The position numbers and the translations under genes were made by a program. A stretch of 43,419 nt of DNA. Origin: Acinetobacter lwoffii. Lineage in GTDB: Bacteria; Pseudomonadota; Gammaproteobacteria; Pseudomonadales; Moraxellaceae. Positions 25,015-34,656 of the stretch are shown here, piece after piece. The DNA lies in the NCBI RefSeq assembly GCF_024129735.1, contig NZ_JAMXXK010000029.1, positions 1-43,419 of the forward strand. The letters run 5' to 3'. Position 1 is the stretch's first letter; every line of letters begins with the position of its first letter. The notes beneath the pieces were generated by a model. That model searched no databases, was not told where the DNA came from, and saw nothing but the letters and a program-made list of their open reading frames with translations.

Positions 25015-25070
25015 ACACTTTATTTAGAAAATAAACTTTCTATTGGTAAGTCAGTTTCTATAAAAAGATC

Positions 25071-25622
25071 TTAAAGTCTTTTCAGTGCCTGTTGAGCTTG
25101 CTGAATTGCTTTAGCGTTTTTCCGCAACTGAGCAGATTTAAGGCGCACTTGCCAAAGCTGCTTTTTCATGGCACTAGATTGTGCATAACTCAGGCCACGT
25201 AAGGCAAAAGCATCGGCGCTTGCTGGCTGATTTTTACGGTTGGCGATCATGCCCAAGTATAAATAGGTTTCCGGTGCCTGAGGGGCCAGTCGCTGTGCCT
25301 GAGTTGCAGAAGCTTCAGCTTGAGCAAACTGCTGCTTGGTATAGGCCTGCTGGGTTTGCTGCATCAGACTCTTGAAGGCCGGCAGATTACGTCCATCATC
25401 AAACTTTTGGCTTTTCGGCTTCTGTTCAGGAATGACAATTTTCTGACGTTTGATGTCAGGACGGTCATAAGGCGTAATCACTACGCCATCTGGCGTTTTT
25501 GCCTTAGGTTTTTCCACCGCAGGCTTGGCAGGGGTAACTGGCTTTTCTGGCTCAGATATACTTTGGCAGCCCACCAGACTGAGGATGAGCAAACCAGGGA
25601 GGATTTTTCTTAACATAAACAT
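25071..25622 (-). CDS. lpoP: LpoP-like TPR lipoprotein, likely PBP1B activator
   Basis: Predicted outer-membrane lipoprotein: signal with lipobox LVGC (Cys19), then a Pro/Lys-rich, probably disordered linker (about 25-80) long enough to span part of the periplasm, then helical TPR-like repeats (about 83-183; QAYTKQQFAQAEASATQAQRLAP and ETYLYLGMIANRK). In Pseudomonas aeruginosa a lipoprotein of this architecture, LpoP, is encoded beside PBP1B and activates it; an Acinetobacter homologue is expected. Here it starts 8 bp downstream of the PBP1B gene on the same strand, supporting that assignment. Start may be Met1 or Met3. Confidence 0.8.
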   Translation of the reverse strand: MFMLRKILPGLLILSLVGCQSISEPEKPVTPAKPAVEKPKAKTPDGVVITPYDRPDIKRQKIVIPEQKPKSQKFDDGRNLPAFKSLMQQTQQAYTKQQFAQAEASATQAQRLAPQAPETYLYLGMIANRKNQPASADAFALRGLSYAQSSAMKKQLWQVRLKSAQLRKNAKAIQQAQQALKRL

Positions 25623-25630
25623 AGACTCAA

Positions 25631-28021
25631 TTAATGGCTATAACTTCCACTGGCGATAATACGGGTTTCGCTCTCAAGATCGCGTTCTATTTCTGTTTCA
25701 CTTTCTTGTATGTAGCGACTCATATCATCCTGTTCAGCATCAGATGGCGCAGGTTCTGAATCAATATCATAAGGTTCCGTCGCATAATGCGAGATGCCGC
25801 AGGCAGTCGCCTGATTTGGCAGGGCATGACGCGAAATCGGGATATACATGGCGCCTTCACAGCCTTGTGCAGACAACAAACCCGTATGACGATCTAGCCA
25901 ATGCCATTCGATTTCATTCGGCTGTGGCAGATTCACCGGTTTCTGGCGCAACTGTTTCATGACATTGGTCCAAACGGGCAGGGCACCCGATGAACCGGTC
26001 AAGCCAGTGACTTTGTTGTCATCCAGACCGAGCCAGACCACGGTCATATAATTACCTGAATATCCGGCAAACCATGAGTCACGGCTGTCATTCGTGGTAC
26101 CGGACTTACCGGCAAGATTCAGACTGCGTGGCAAGCTGTTATAGGCTGCACGGCCTGTACCATTCGACATGACCTGTTGTAAGCCATAATTCAGGGCATA
26201 AGCGGAAGCAGGATCAATAGTCGGTTGTACACTCAGGCTATAACGATCCAGAGAGCGGCCGTTGGCATCCACCACAGAGCGGATGGCTTTAGTTGGATAT
26301 TTAAAGCCGCCTGTAGCAAAGTTGCCGTAAATATTCATCACTTCCATCGGGGACATATCTACCGCACCCAAGTAAATCGATGGATAAGATGGAATATCTG
26401 AGGTCACACCAAATTTTTTCAGATGATTAATAAAGGTGGACAGACCAAATTCTTGTGCTAAACGCACAGTGGACAGGTTATAAGATTGCGATAAGGCTTG
26501 TGACATTGGAATGACACCATGTCCACGACCACTATAGTTTTTCGGCGTCCAGGTTTTGCCATCACTCTTGATGCTGATTTCACTGTCTTCAATTGGGCTT
26601 GCCCAGTGATAACGGTTTGATTCCAGGGCACTCAGGTAGATCACCGGTTTTAGCAGGGAACCGACTTGACGCTTGGCATCGACTGCACGGTTAAAGCCGG
26701 TAAAATCTTGAGTAGAACCTACTGCGGCCACCAGCTCACCATTTTCCGGATGCGATACCAATACCGCACCCTGTAAATCTTTCAGGCGACCCGGATTGGA
26801 TTTGCTTAAACGCGCCACCGTCTCTTTAAAGCTGTCCTGAATTCTGGTTTGGGCCAAAGGATCTAAAGTAGTGAAAATTCGCAGACCCTGATTGGTCAGA
26901 TCGGTTTCCTGATAATCTGTGCGTAATTGACGACGTACAATATCCAGAAAATCCGGGAAGCGGGCAGGGCCTAAAGTCGGTTTTGAAATGACATTTAACG
27001 GACGTGCGGTTTCTTTTTCATATTGTTCCTGAGTCAGATAGCCCATCACCAGCATATTATTTAGGACGATATCACGGCGTTTTTTCGCACTTTCAGGATT
27101 GCGCCATGGGTTATATAGACTCGGACCTTGGACTAAACCCACCAGAAATGCTTGCTGGGAAATATTCAGTTCACGCAGTGGCAGGCCAAAATAAAACTGC
27201 GATGCCAGACCATAACCATTAATGGAATAGTTACCATTCTGGCCCAGATTCACCTCATTCAGATAAGCTTCCAGAATTTCATTCTTGTCATAATGTAATT
27301 CAATCAGCATCGCCATAAAGGCTTCATTCACTTTACGTTTTAAGGTGCGCTCAGGGGTTAAATAGAAATTTTTAACCAATTGCTGGGTCAAGGTTGAGCC
27401 ACCCTGACGTTTACCACCGGTAATATTGCTGACCACGGCACGTGCAATACCACGCGGTGAAACCCCATGATGCTCATAGAACTTGCGGTCTTCAGTCGCG
27501 ATCAGCGCTTCGATCAAGGGCTTAGGCACTTTATTTAGCTTGATCAGCACACGGTCTTCGTTATGCTGCGGATAAATCCCGCCTATTAATAAAGGTTCTA
27601 AACGCGCAATCCCGCTTGAAGAGGGTTTGGTCGCGCTGACTTCTGCAATCTGTTCATCGCTGAAACTGACTTTTAATATTTGTTCCGGTTCAACCCGGTC
27701 ACCAAAATCAAAGCCGCGTGTATGCACATACAGGGTATTACCCGTGGTGACAAAGCTGCCTGATTTGGTATAACTATCCGAATTTTTATAACCGAGTAAT
27801 TTTAATTCTTGTTGGAAATCCTGCAGGCTGACTGGGGCATTCACATACACTTCCATCGGACGTGCAAAGACCTTGGCCGGAATATCCCAGCGCTGACCTT
27901 CAAACTTGTCGCGTACAATATTGTCTAATCTAATCAAATAGATACTAAATGCTACAAAGATAGAAATGACGATAATGGAAAAAATTAAGGCAAGAAACCC
28001 CATGCCACGTTCAGATTTCAT
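25631..28021 (-). CDS. mrcB: Penicillin-binding protein 1B
   Basis: Bifunctional class A PBP that polymerises and cross-links peptidoglycan. A single N-terminal transmembrane helix (about 9-31) is followed by a UB2H-like domain (about 60-140), then the GT51 glycosyltransferase domain with catalytic Glu177 (ATEDRKFYEHHGV) and GGSTLTQQLVKNFYL. The transpeptidase domain has SxxK Ser455 (GSLLK), SxN (SYN at 513-515) and KSGT starting at 639. Length 796 aa is typical for PBP1B. The acidic C-terminal tail (about 765-796) is not part of a catalytic domain. It is co-transcribed with the LpoP-like lipoprotein gene. Confidence 0.96.
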   Translation of the reverse strand: MKSERGMGFLALIFSIIVISIFVAFSIYLIRLDNIVRDKFEGQRWDIPAKVFARPMEVYVNAPVSLQDFQQELKLLGYKNSDSYTKSGSFVTTGNTLYVHTRGFDFGDRVEPEQILKVSFSDEQIAEVSATKPSSSGIARLEPLLIGGIYPQHNEDRVLIKLNKVPKPLIEALIATEDRKFYEHHGVSPRGIARAVVSNITGGKRQGGSTLTQQLVKNFYLTPERTLKRKVNEAFMAMLIELHYDKNEILEAYLNEVNLGQNGNYSINGYGLASQFYFGLPLRELNISQQAFLVGLVQGPSLYNPWRNPESAKKRRDIVLNNMLVMGYLTQEQYEKETARPLNVISKPTLGPARFPDFLDIVRRQLRTDYQETDLTNQGLRIFTTLDPLAQTRIQDSFKETVARLSKSNPGRLKDLQGAVLVSHPENGELVAAVGSTQDFTGFNRAVDAKRQVGSLLKPVIYLSALESNRYHWASPIEDSEISIKSDGKTWTPKNYSGRGHGVIPMSQALSQSYNLSTVRLAQEFGLSTFINHLKKFGVTSDIPSYPSIYLGAVDMSPMEVMNIYGNFATGGFKYPTKAIRSVVDANGRSLDRYSLSVQPTIDPASAYALNYGLQQVMSNGTGRAAYNSLPRSLNLAGKSGTTNDSRDSWFAGYSGNYMTVVWLGLDDNKVTGLTGSSGALPVWTNVMKQLRQKPVNLPQPNEIEWHWLDRHTGLLSAQGCEGAMYIPISRHALPNQATACGISHYATEPYDIDSEPAPSDAEQDDMSRYIQESETEIERDLESETRIIASGSYSH

Positions 28022-28212
28022 AAATACTTATAAGATCCTGTGAAATTGTGCTAATCATGCGAAGCTTTTCATTATTTTGCAATATTTAATCAAGAAATGC
28101 GCTTAAAATTAAAATGAAACCCCACAATTTCTCCTTAATTCGAATATATTTCAAATAATTTCCTACCTATGAAGCACTGTTATAAATTTTCATCCAGGTA
28201 TAGCTTAATGTT

Positions 28213-29151
28213 ATGATAAGCAGGATTCGTAGCGGAGCGACGACACTGGTGCAAATTTCCCATAAGACCTTTCGAAATATCGGGTTAATAGGACGTCCTG
28301 ATAAATCGTCGGTGGTTGAAACCTTATGCCTTATTCACGATCATCTTCTCAATTTAGGCCTACATCCAGTTTTTGATGCAGCGACAGCTGAACTTGTTCC
28401 CTATCAAAATACCCAAACCGTCAGTCGTGCCTTGTTGGGTGAGGTGGTGGATCTGGTGATTGTCGTGGGCGGCGACGGCTCGCTATTACATGCAGCACGT
28501 GCCTTGGTCAAGTACAATACCCCAGTGATCGGGGTTAACCGTGGTCGTCTGGGTTTTTTAACGGATATCAAGCCGACCGAAGTGATCTTCAAGCTGGATC
28601 AAGTATTAAAGGGTGACTTTCAGACTGAGCGACGCTTTTTACTCGAAGTCGAAATTCGCTCCAAAGGCGAAGTGATTTACGATGCCATTGCCCTGAATGA
28701 TGTGGTGCTACATTCAGGGAAATCGGTACATATGATCGATTTTGAACTGAATATTGATGGACAATATGTCTATCGTCAGCACAGCGATGGCCTGATAGTC
28801 TCTACGCCGACTGGTTCTACGGCTTATGCGCTTTCTGGTGGTGGCCCGATTGTACATCCAAGTATGGATGCGATTGCCTTGGTACCGATGCATCCGCATA
28901 CCTTGTCTTCACGCCCGATTGTGGTCGGTGGACATAGTGAAATTAAATTACTGATTCGTGAAAATCGCGTACTGCCGATGGTTAGTGCGGATGGACAACA
29001 CAGTGTGTCTTTGAATGTGGGTGATAGCGTCCATATTCGCAAGCATCCCTTTAAACTGAATCTTCTGCATCCACCGGGTTATGACTTTTATAATGCCTGT
29101 CGAACCAAACTGGGGTGGAATCAGGACTTTGATTATTTTAAGCAGGATTAA
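28213..29151 (+). CDS. nadK: NAD kinase
   Basis: ATP-NAD kinase producing NADP. The GGDGS motif is at residues 86-90 (VIVVGGDGSLLHAA). Other family blocks are NRGRLGFL, LNDVVLHSG, DGLIVSTPTGSTAYALSGGGPIVHP and the late ALVPMHPHTLSSRPIV. The ATG start gives 312 aa with about 20 extra N-terminal residues relative to E. coli NadK (292); the true start could lie a little further in. It overlaps promoter-wise with the divergent mrcB. It is followed 3 bp later by the yeaC-like gene, so the two are co-transcribed. Confidence 0.93.
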   Translation: MISRIRSGATTLVQISHKTFRNIGLIGRPDKSSVVETLCLIHDHLLNLGLHPVFDAATAELVPYQNTQTVSRALLGEVVDLVIVVGGDGSLLHAARALVKYNTPVIGVNRGRLGFLTDIKPTEVIFKLDQVLKGDFQTERRFLLEVEIRSKGEVIYDAIALNDVVLHSGKSVHMIDFELNIDGQYVYRQHSDGLIVSTPTGSTAYALSGGGPIVHPSMDAIALVPMHPHTLSSRPIVVGGHSEIKLLIRENRVLPMVSADGQHSVSLNVGDSVHIRKHPFKLNLLHPPGYDFYNACRTKLGWNQDFDYFKQD

Positions 29152-29154
29152 ATC

Positions 29155-29427
29155 ATGAATATTGAACAAATGCTTGCCGTACTCAATCCTGAGATTGTTG
29201 AACGCCTAAGAACAGCAGTCGAAATTGGAAAGTGGCCAAACGGTGTAGCCTTGACACCAGAACAACGTCAGACCTGTATGCAGGCAGTCTATGCCTGGGA
29301 AATGAAAAACCTGCCTGAAAATGAGCGCAGCGGTTATATCGATCGCGGTACTAAAGAAGAGGGTGAAGAGTGTGATGATGATCATCACAAGAATGAACCT
29401 GAATTCAAGCCGATTCGTTTTGTTTAA
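29155..29427 (+). CDS. yeaC: YeaC-family (DUF1315) protein
   Basis: Small conserved protein (90 aa) of the DUF1315/YeaC family, with LNPEIVERLRTAVEIGKWPNGV and QAVYAWEM as the characteristic blocks. The C-terminal part is acidic and His/Asp-rich (ECDDDHHKNE), which might bind metal but has no known function. Directly downstream of nadK, 3 bp after its stop, ending with a terminator at 29463-29497. The biological role of this family is unknown. Confidence 0.85.
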   Translation: MNIEQMLAVLNPEIVERLRTAVEIGKWPNGVALTPEQRQTCMQAVYAWEMKNLPENERSGYIDRGTKEEGEECDDDHHKNEPEFKPIRFV

Positions 29428-29462
29428 GGCTTAATTCCCAGCCAATAGCAATACAATTAAAA

Positions 29463-29497
29463 AAAGCATTGTTCATTCACTGAACAATGCTTTTTTC
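29463..29497. terminator. Bidirectional terminator between yeaC and YbiB-like gene
   Basis: Perfect 11-bp stem AGCATTGTTCA / TGAACAATGCT with loop TTCAC; flanked by A and T tracts, so it works on both strands. Confidence 0.9.
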
Positions 29498-29509
29498 TTT
29501 TGCACAAGA

Positions 29510-30511
29510 TTAAACCGTGTGGCGATTCGCCCATAAGATTTTGGCTTTTTGCATCGCAGCTTCAAAGCTGTCACACACGCCCATGGTATATAGCGCAATG
29601 CCCATAGTTTCTATCACTGCAATCTCGCCATAATCATGGCTTTGCTGACCGTCCCAGACAGCCTTAAATAGCGCCAGATCCAGTTCTTCTTCAATTGGAC
29701 TGCGGTTGTCAGTGAGCTTTGGCAATTCATGCTCATAGAGCAGGCCATCTTTAATGCCACAGATGAGCGTTTTGGCATCCGGATTACGCTCGAATTCGCC
29801 CCCTTCACCTTTAATCACGGCACTATTTTTATAGCCCAAGCGGAAAGCTGCTTGCTGATGCGAACCACGATATGCTGGATGGAAAATGGCTTGCAGGGTC
29901 GCTTTGGCATTAAAGGGATTGATCAGACGCGCCAGGGTATGAATTGGGGAGCGTAAGCCCATGACATTACGCAGCGCAATCAAGTCTGCAAGAATCGGAG
30001 AAATTACTTCTAACGGTATGTAAGCAAAATGCTGTTGTAGAAGTTGCTGTTCAACCTCGGCATCATTTTGACAGATTGGATAGCCTAAGTAAGTCAGCAC
30101 CTGTTCGGTGTAAACGCGGTTCATGGTATGGCCCGAGGCACCATGCATCACAATATTATAACCATGCTTGGCCAGTGTCAGGGCTGCCAGAATAAACCAT
30201 GGATAATGCTTGCGCTTGCCCGCATATGAAGACCAGTCCAGATCGACATCCAGTTTTTTGAAACTCAGCTGGTCACGTGTCGCCTGTACAAAACCGGCCA
30301 ACTCATCTACAGATTCTTCCTTGACCCGCAATAACATCAAGAATGCACCTAACTGCACATCCAGCACTTCATTTTTCAAAATCATACTGAAGGCTTGATA
30401 GGCTTCATCATAGCAGAGAGAGCGGGCGCCATTTTTCCCTTTACCCACAATGCGTACATATTGGGCAAAGGGATGTTCGAAATCTTTATAAATATTTCTT
30501 TCGGTATTCAT
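29510..30511 (-). CDS. ybiB: YbiB-like / TrpD2-family protein
   Basis: Member of the nucleoside phosphorylase / anthranilate phosphoribosyltransferase-like (glycosyltransferase 3) family. An N-terminal helical domain (about 10-85, LRVKEESVDELAGFVQATRD) is typical of TrpD folds; the catalytic-type domain includes MHGASGHTMNRVYTEQVLTYLG and LRNVMGLRSPIHTLARLINPF. Like E. coli YbiB, it lacks the classical TrpD active-site GGDG motif and is probably a nucleic-acid-binding protein rather than a tryptophan enzyme; no other trp gene is adjacent. Length 333 aa (E. coli YbiB 320). In E. coli ybiB is SOS-regulated; no LexA box was confirmed here. Confidence 0.8.
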   Translation of the reverse strand: MNTERNIYKDFEHPFAQYVRIVGKGKNGARSLCYDEAYQAFSMILKNEVLDVQLGAFLMLLRVKEESVDELAGFVQATRDQLSFKKLDVDLDWSSYAGKRKHYPWFILAALTLAKHGYNIVMHGASGHTMNRVYTEQVLTYLGYPICQNDAEVEQQLLQQHFAYIPLEVISPILADLIALRNVMGLRSPIHTLARLINPFNAKATLQAIFHPAYRGSHQQAAFRLGYKNSAVIKGEGGEFERNPDAKTLICGIKDGLLYEHELPKLTDNRSPIEEELDLALFKAVWDGQQSHDYGEIAVIETMGIALYTMGVCDSFEAAMQKAKILWANRHTV

Positions 30512-30920
30512 AACTTTTTACAGCTTGCAGAAAATATTAATGTCAAGGGAGAGGGTGAAAATCCATAAACATTTCAGTATACGTAAAACAATCAGTTAAA
30601 TCTGATTATCGACTAATGTCTAATCTATTCTGTTTAAAACATAAACAAGCGCATAATAAGTTATGCACATTTAGTCTGAATATTCGGTAAAATTTAGGCA
30701 ATTTTTAGAGTCTGTTTAATTTTTCTTAATCTCTTTCTCCCATTTAATACTTTGGTCTGATACTTGAGTGTCAGATTCAATGCATGGCTGATTATCATTT
30801 TTGAACATTCTCTTGAGCCTTTTGAGACTTGATCCGGTTCATCCTGAGAAGGGATGAAGAGGTCAGTATATTTCTCAAAATGGTCTTTCTTATTTTTGAT
30901 ATCGTTCAAGTAGATTTATT
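30512..30920. other. Intergenic region between ybiB and dctA
   Basis: 409 bp with no ORF I trust. It must carry promoters for the two divergent genes. I see no clear operator or RNA gene. Confidence 0.45.
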
Positions 30921-32264
30921 ATGGCGAAACAACCAATTTATAAGTCACTGTATTTTCAAGTGATTGTGGCCATTATCGCAGGTATTCTGGTCGGGCATTT
31001 TTCGCCTAGTGGTACGCAAATTATCAATGGCGTAGAACAGCATGTCCCTGGCTTGGGCGAACAGCTTAAACCGCTTGGTGATGCATTTATCCGTCTGATT
31101 AAAATGATTATCGCACCTGTAATTTTCTGTACCGTAGTGAGCGGTATTGCAGGTATGGAAAGCATGAAATCAGTCGGTAAAACTGGTGGTGTGGCTTTAC
31201 TTTACTTCGAGATCGTATCCACGATTGCTTTGGTCATCGGTCTGGTCGTGATTAACATCGTCAAGCCTGGTGTGGGCATGAACGTTGATCCTGCTTCACT
31301 GGATACCACTGGCATCAGTAAATATGTCGCTTCAGGTGAGTCACAATCGACTATCGACTTCCTGATGAACATCATTCCAAATACGGTTGTGGGCGCATTT
31401 GCAGAAGGCGAAATCCTGCAAGTTCTATTGTTCGCGATCATTTTTGGTTTTGCACTGCATAAGCTAGGTGATCAAGGCAAGCCAGTCCTGAAACTCATCG
31501 ACCAGATTTCACATGTGTTCTTCAATATCGTGAATATGATCATGAAACTTGCTCCAATTGGTGCATTTGGTGCGATGGCATTTACAATTGGTAAATATGG
31601 TATTGGTTCTCTTGCTCAGCTGGCACAGTTGATCATTTGTTTCTATGTTACCTGCGTACTGTTTATTTTCATCGTATTGGGCTCAATTGCGCGTTTCGCA
31701 GGGTTCAGCATCATGAAGATGATCCGCCTGATTCGCGAAGAACTTCTGATTGTACTGGGGACGTCATCTTCAGAATCAGTACTGCCACGTATGTTGAAGA
31801 AACTGGAACTTGCCGGTGCAGAGAAGTCGGTGGTAGGTCTGGTGATTCCAACTGGTTATTCATTTAACCTGGATGGTACGTCGATTTACTTGACGATGGC
31901 TGCAATCTTTATTGCGCAAGCAACCAATACGCAACTTGACTTGTCTCATCAAATTACCCTGCTTCTGGTACTTCTGATCTCATCTAAGGGTGCGGCAGGC
32001 GTGACTGGTTCAGGCTTTATTGTGATGGCGGCAACTTTGGCTGCTGTAGGGAATATTCCTGTTGCAGGTCTGGCATTGATTCTCGGTATCGATCGTTTCA
32101 TGTCTGAAGCTCGTGCCTTGACCAATCTGGTCGGTAACTCTTTGGCGACTTTAGTGGTTGCGAAATGGGTGGGCCAGTTAGATATGGACAAGCTGAACTA
32201 TGCTTTAGCAAATCCTGCAGAAATTGACGAAAAAATGGCACAAGAAGGCAATAACGCTCACTAA
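30921..32264 (+). CDS. dctA: C4-dicarboxylate:H+/Na+ symporter DctA
   Basis: Inner-membrane DAACS-family symporter importing succinate, fumarate and malate. The N-terminus ([19 protein letters not shown]) and the [20 protein letters not shown] block are typical of DctA; the SSSES hairpin motif ([12 protein letters not shown]), the [12 protein letters not shown] segment and [13 protein letters not shown], which form the substrate and cation site, are all intact. Length 447 aa, about eight membrane helices plus two re-entrant loops. Monocistronic with a UUCG-loop terminator. A closely related glutamate/aspartate carrier (GltP) is less likely but cannot be excluded by eye. Confidence 0.88.
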   Translation: MAKQPIYKSLYFQVIVAIIAGILVGHFSPSGTQIINGVEQHVPGLGEQLKPLGDAFIRLIKMIIAPVIFCTVVSGIAGMESMKSVGKTGGVALLYFEIVSTIALVIGLVVINIVKPGVGMNVDPASLDTTGISKYVASGESQSTIDFLMNIIPNTVVGAFAEGEILQVLLFAIIFGFALHKLGDQGKPVLKLIDQISHVFFNIVNMIMKLAPIGAFGAMAFTIGKYGIGSLAQLAQLIICFYVTCVLFIFIVLGSIARFAGFSIMKMIRLIREELLIVLGTSSSESVLPRMLKKLELAGAEKSVVGLVIPTGYSFNLDGTSIYLTMAAIFIAQATNTQLDLSHQITLLLVLLISSKGAAGVTGSGFIVMAATLAAVGNIPVAGLALILGIDRFMSEARALTNLVGNSLATLVVAKWVGQLDMDKLNYALANPAEIDEKMAQEGNNAH

Positions 32265-32288
32265 TTTTGAGTCTGTCTTTCATGTCTA

Positions 32289-32316
32289 AAAGGGAAGCTT
32301 CGGCTTCCCTTTTTTA
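32289..32316 (+). terminator. dctA terminator
   Basis: Stem AGGGAAGC / GCTTCCCT with a TTCG tetraloop and six T. Confidence 0.92.
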
Positions 32317-32399
32317 TTGACTGTGAAGTTAGTAAAAAGATGAATGCCGGCACATGACAGGGAGCAGGAAAGTCGATAGTCTGTGAAAAGGAAACTAAA

Positions 32400-33566
32400 A
32401 TGATAAACAACAAGGACAATAGAATGCTTGCCTACGATGCCGATCTAGAATTATTCCGCGATAATTTTAAACGCTTTATGAACGAACATGTCGCACCGTA
32501 CTACGACCAGTGGGAACGTGAAGGTCTGATGCCGCGTTCAGTCTGGAATGCACTCGGTGAAAATGGCTTCTTGTGTGTCGATGTTCCAGAAGAATATGGT
32601 GGCTATGGGGTGCCGACCGATTATTCATTGATGCTGATCGAAGAATCTGCACGTGCCGGATACAGTGCTATCGCCACAGGTCTGTCTTGTCATTCCGATA
32701 TTGCAGCACCGTATATCCTGCATATTGGTACTGAAGAACAGAAAAAATACTGGTTACCAAAAATGGTCACCGGTGAAGTGGTCGGTGCGATTGGCATGAC
32801 CGAGCCAGGTGCAGGTTCAGATTTGCAAGCCATGCGTACTAGTGCCATCTTGCAGGATGAACATTATCTGTTAAATGGCTCAAAAACCTTCATTTCCAAT
32901 GGTCAGCATGCTGACTTAGTGGTGCTTGCCGTCAAAACCGATCCGCAAGCCCGTGCCAAAGGCGTTTCATTGTTGCTGGTCGATACCCATCTGGAAGGCT
33001 TTAAAAAAGGCACCAATTTGGACAAGATTGGTCTGCATGCTCAGGATACGTCTGAACTGTTCTTCGACAATGTCAAAGTGCCAAAGGAGCAATTACTGGG
33101 TCAGCCGGGACAGGGATTTGCTTACCTGATGCAGGAATTGCCGCGTGAGCGTACCGCCATTGCTGCTACCGCTCTAGGCGCCATTCGTGGATCTATTGAT
33201 GTGACCACACAGTATGTGAAAGAGCGTCAGGCTTTTGGTCAGGCGATCGGTCAATTCCAGAATACCCGTTTTGTGCTTGCGCAAGCGAAAATTGATGAAT
33301 TGGCGACCGCAGCATTTTATAACCAGAATCTTGAGCTTTATATGCAAGGGAAACTGGATGTAGAAACTGCAGCGGCATTGAAGAGCTTTTCTACCGATAT
33401 GCAGATGAAAATCGCGGACAATCTCCTGCAATTATTTGGGGGTTATGGCTATATGACTGAATATCCAATTTCACGTTTCTTCGTTGATGCGCGGATCCAG
33501 CGGATTTATGGGGGTACCAATGAAATCATGAAGGAGATTGTGGCCCGCGGTCTGTTAGGGCGTTAA
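32400..33566 (+). CDS. Acyl-CoA dehydrogenase (long-chain type)
   Basis: FAD-dependent acyl-CoA dehydrogenase for fatty acid or branched-chain acyl-CoA oxidation. Standard blocks: AIGMTEPGAGSDLQAM (FAD/substrate binding), NGSKTFISNG, and the C-terminal IYGGTNEIMKEIVARGLLGR. The usual catalytic Glu of the short/medium-chain enzymes (in YEGT) is Gly here, as in LCAD and isovaleryl-CoA dehydrogenases, where the base is in the QELPRER helix; that helix is present. Length is 388 aa. Start could be the ATG at 32400 (AAGGAAAC upstream) or the ATG at 32424, which also has AAGGAC upstream. Specific substrate unknown. Confidence 0.88.
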   Translation: MINNKDNRMLAYDADLELFRDNFKRFMNEHVAPYYDQWEREGLMPRSVWNALGENGFLCVDVPEEYGGYGVPTDYSLMLIEESARAGYSAIATGLSCHSDIAAPYILHIGTEEQKKYWLPKMVTGEVVGAIGMTEPGAGSDLQAMRTSAILQDEHYLLNGSKTFISNGQHADLVVLAVKTDPQARAKGVSLLLVDTHLEGFKKGTNLDKIGLHAQDTSELFFDNVKVPKEQLLGQPGQGFAYLMQELPRERTAIAATALGAIRGSIDVTTQYVKERQAFGQAIGQFQNTRFVLAQAKIDELATAAFYNQNLELYMQGKLDVETAAALKSFSTDMQMKIADNLLQLFGGYGYMTEYPISRFFVDARIQRIYGGTNEIMKEIVARGLLGR

Positions 33567-33577
33567 TAGCTCAACCA

Positions 33578-33606
33578 TAAAAAAGAGTCCCGAAGGACTC
33601 TTTTTT
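33578..33606 (+). terminator. Terminator after acyl-CoA dehydrogenase
   Basis: Stem AAAAGAGTCC / GGACTCTTTT with loop CGAA and T tract. Confidence 0.88.
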
Positions 33607-33649
33607 ATAGGGGAGAACATGGCCAAGATGGGAAATATTTTTTAAGACT

Positions 33650-34168
33650 TTATGATTTTAAAACATCCAAACATTCATGAATAAAAATGGGTAAATCATT
33701 GGGTAGGCGCGATGAAATCAACTGATTATTGTCATTCACCAGTTCTGCATCATAATACGTTCCACCGGCACGTTGTACGCGACTGGCATGCGCGCGAATA
33801 CTGGCAATAATTCGATTTTTCAGCACATCTGCTTCACACAGTAATAATGATGCATCACATAAACTAAAGATGGTTTTCTTGGCTTGATTAAAAGCCTGGA
33901 TAAATTGCAGCACCCGCATATCGGTAGATAAAGAAACTGCAGATTCACCGCCAGGAATCAGCAAGGCATCAAAATCATCAATACTGATTTGTTCGATGTC
34001 CCGGTCAATCGTCACTGCAGAACAGCCATGCAGACCATAGACCACTTTTCCTGCATTAAACTCAATATTACAGATGCTATGCTTTGCTTCCAGCAAGGCT
34101 GCAACGGGTTCAAGATATTCCTGATCTTCAAAATTATTCGTCAAAAGTACAGCTATTCTTTTTGGCAT
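33650..34168 (-). CDS. DJ-1/PfpI family protein
   Basis: Class I glutamine-amidotransferase-like DJ-1/PfpI protein (172 aa). The Rossmann-like start (RIAVLLTNNFEDQEYLEP) with Glu14 and the nucleophile-elbow Cys104 are visible, but the residue after Cys, normally His or Gly in active proteases and deglycases, is Asp (FSLCDAS). The end segment ISSRLPNDLPIFIHECLDVL is typical of the family. The ATG at 34168 is preferred over a GTG three codons upstream. Function in this family ranges from chaperone or glyoxalase to stress protease, and I would not assign one here. Confidence 0.8.
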   Translation of the reverse strand: MPKRIAVLLTNNFEDQEYLEPVAALLEAKHSICNIEFNAGKVVYGLHGCSAVTIDRDIEQISIDDFDALLIPGGESAVSLSTDMRVLQFIQAFNQAKKTIFSLCDASLLLCEADVLKNRIIASIRAHASRVQRAGGTYYDAELVNDNNQLISSRLPNDLPIFIHECLDVLKS

Positions 34169-34177
34169 GACTGACAC

Positions 34178-34614
34178 CCAAACGCTTGTTTTAAGTTAGA
34201 CTATCTATGATTGGTTAAAAAATCGTCTCTGCTTTGTAATTGAGTAGTGATTTAATGTAAAAAAATAAGTGAAATCAAAGAGAAGTCGATAAAAATGGGA
34301 TTGCAGAGTGTGCATTTTATTGTGAAATCTATCTTAGATATGAATGGTTCAAAAATGACGTTTGAAAAGCAATTATTTTAATTTTCTTATGTTTAAAACC
34401 GCTATATAGATTAAGAAATAGTGATATTTCATCTTCCTTAAAATCAGTTAATATGGACAGGCAAAGTTTACAATTTAATAATGTAAATCAAGCAGAAAAG
34501 CTGAAGTAAATGTTACCAGATATGACCAAAAGCGATAAACGGTTAAAATCAACTGTATGTTTTTAAGACTTAATCTACCAATGTCATATTGCGTAACATT
34601 TGAAAGCTCACTAT
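34178..34614. other. Intergenic region between DJ-1 gene and pheA
   Basis: About 440 bp, AT-rich, stops in all frames. It holds the promoters of two divergent genes. An extended -10 for pheA lies at its right edge. No leader peptide rich in Phe or Tyr codons, as in classical attenuation, was found. Confidence 0.45.
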
Positions 34615-34623
34615 TGTTATACT
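34615..34623 (+). promoter_or_regulatory. Extended -10 upstream of pheA
   Basis: TGT-TATACT at 34615-34623 is an extended -10; no good -35 is visible. The resulting start site, near 34630, would give a 5' leader of only about 27 nt before the ATG at 34657. Confidence 0.5.
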
Positions 34624-34656
34624 GAACAGATAAGGTTTATGAAGGGCGACAGAACA

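Noticed and set aside
30694..30909. Minus-strand 71-codon frame upstream of dctA
   Set aside because: Overlaps the dctA promoter region, is low in complexity and matches nothing recognised.
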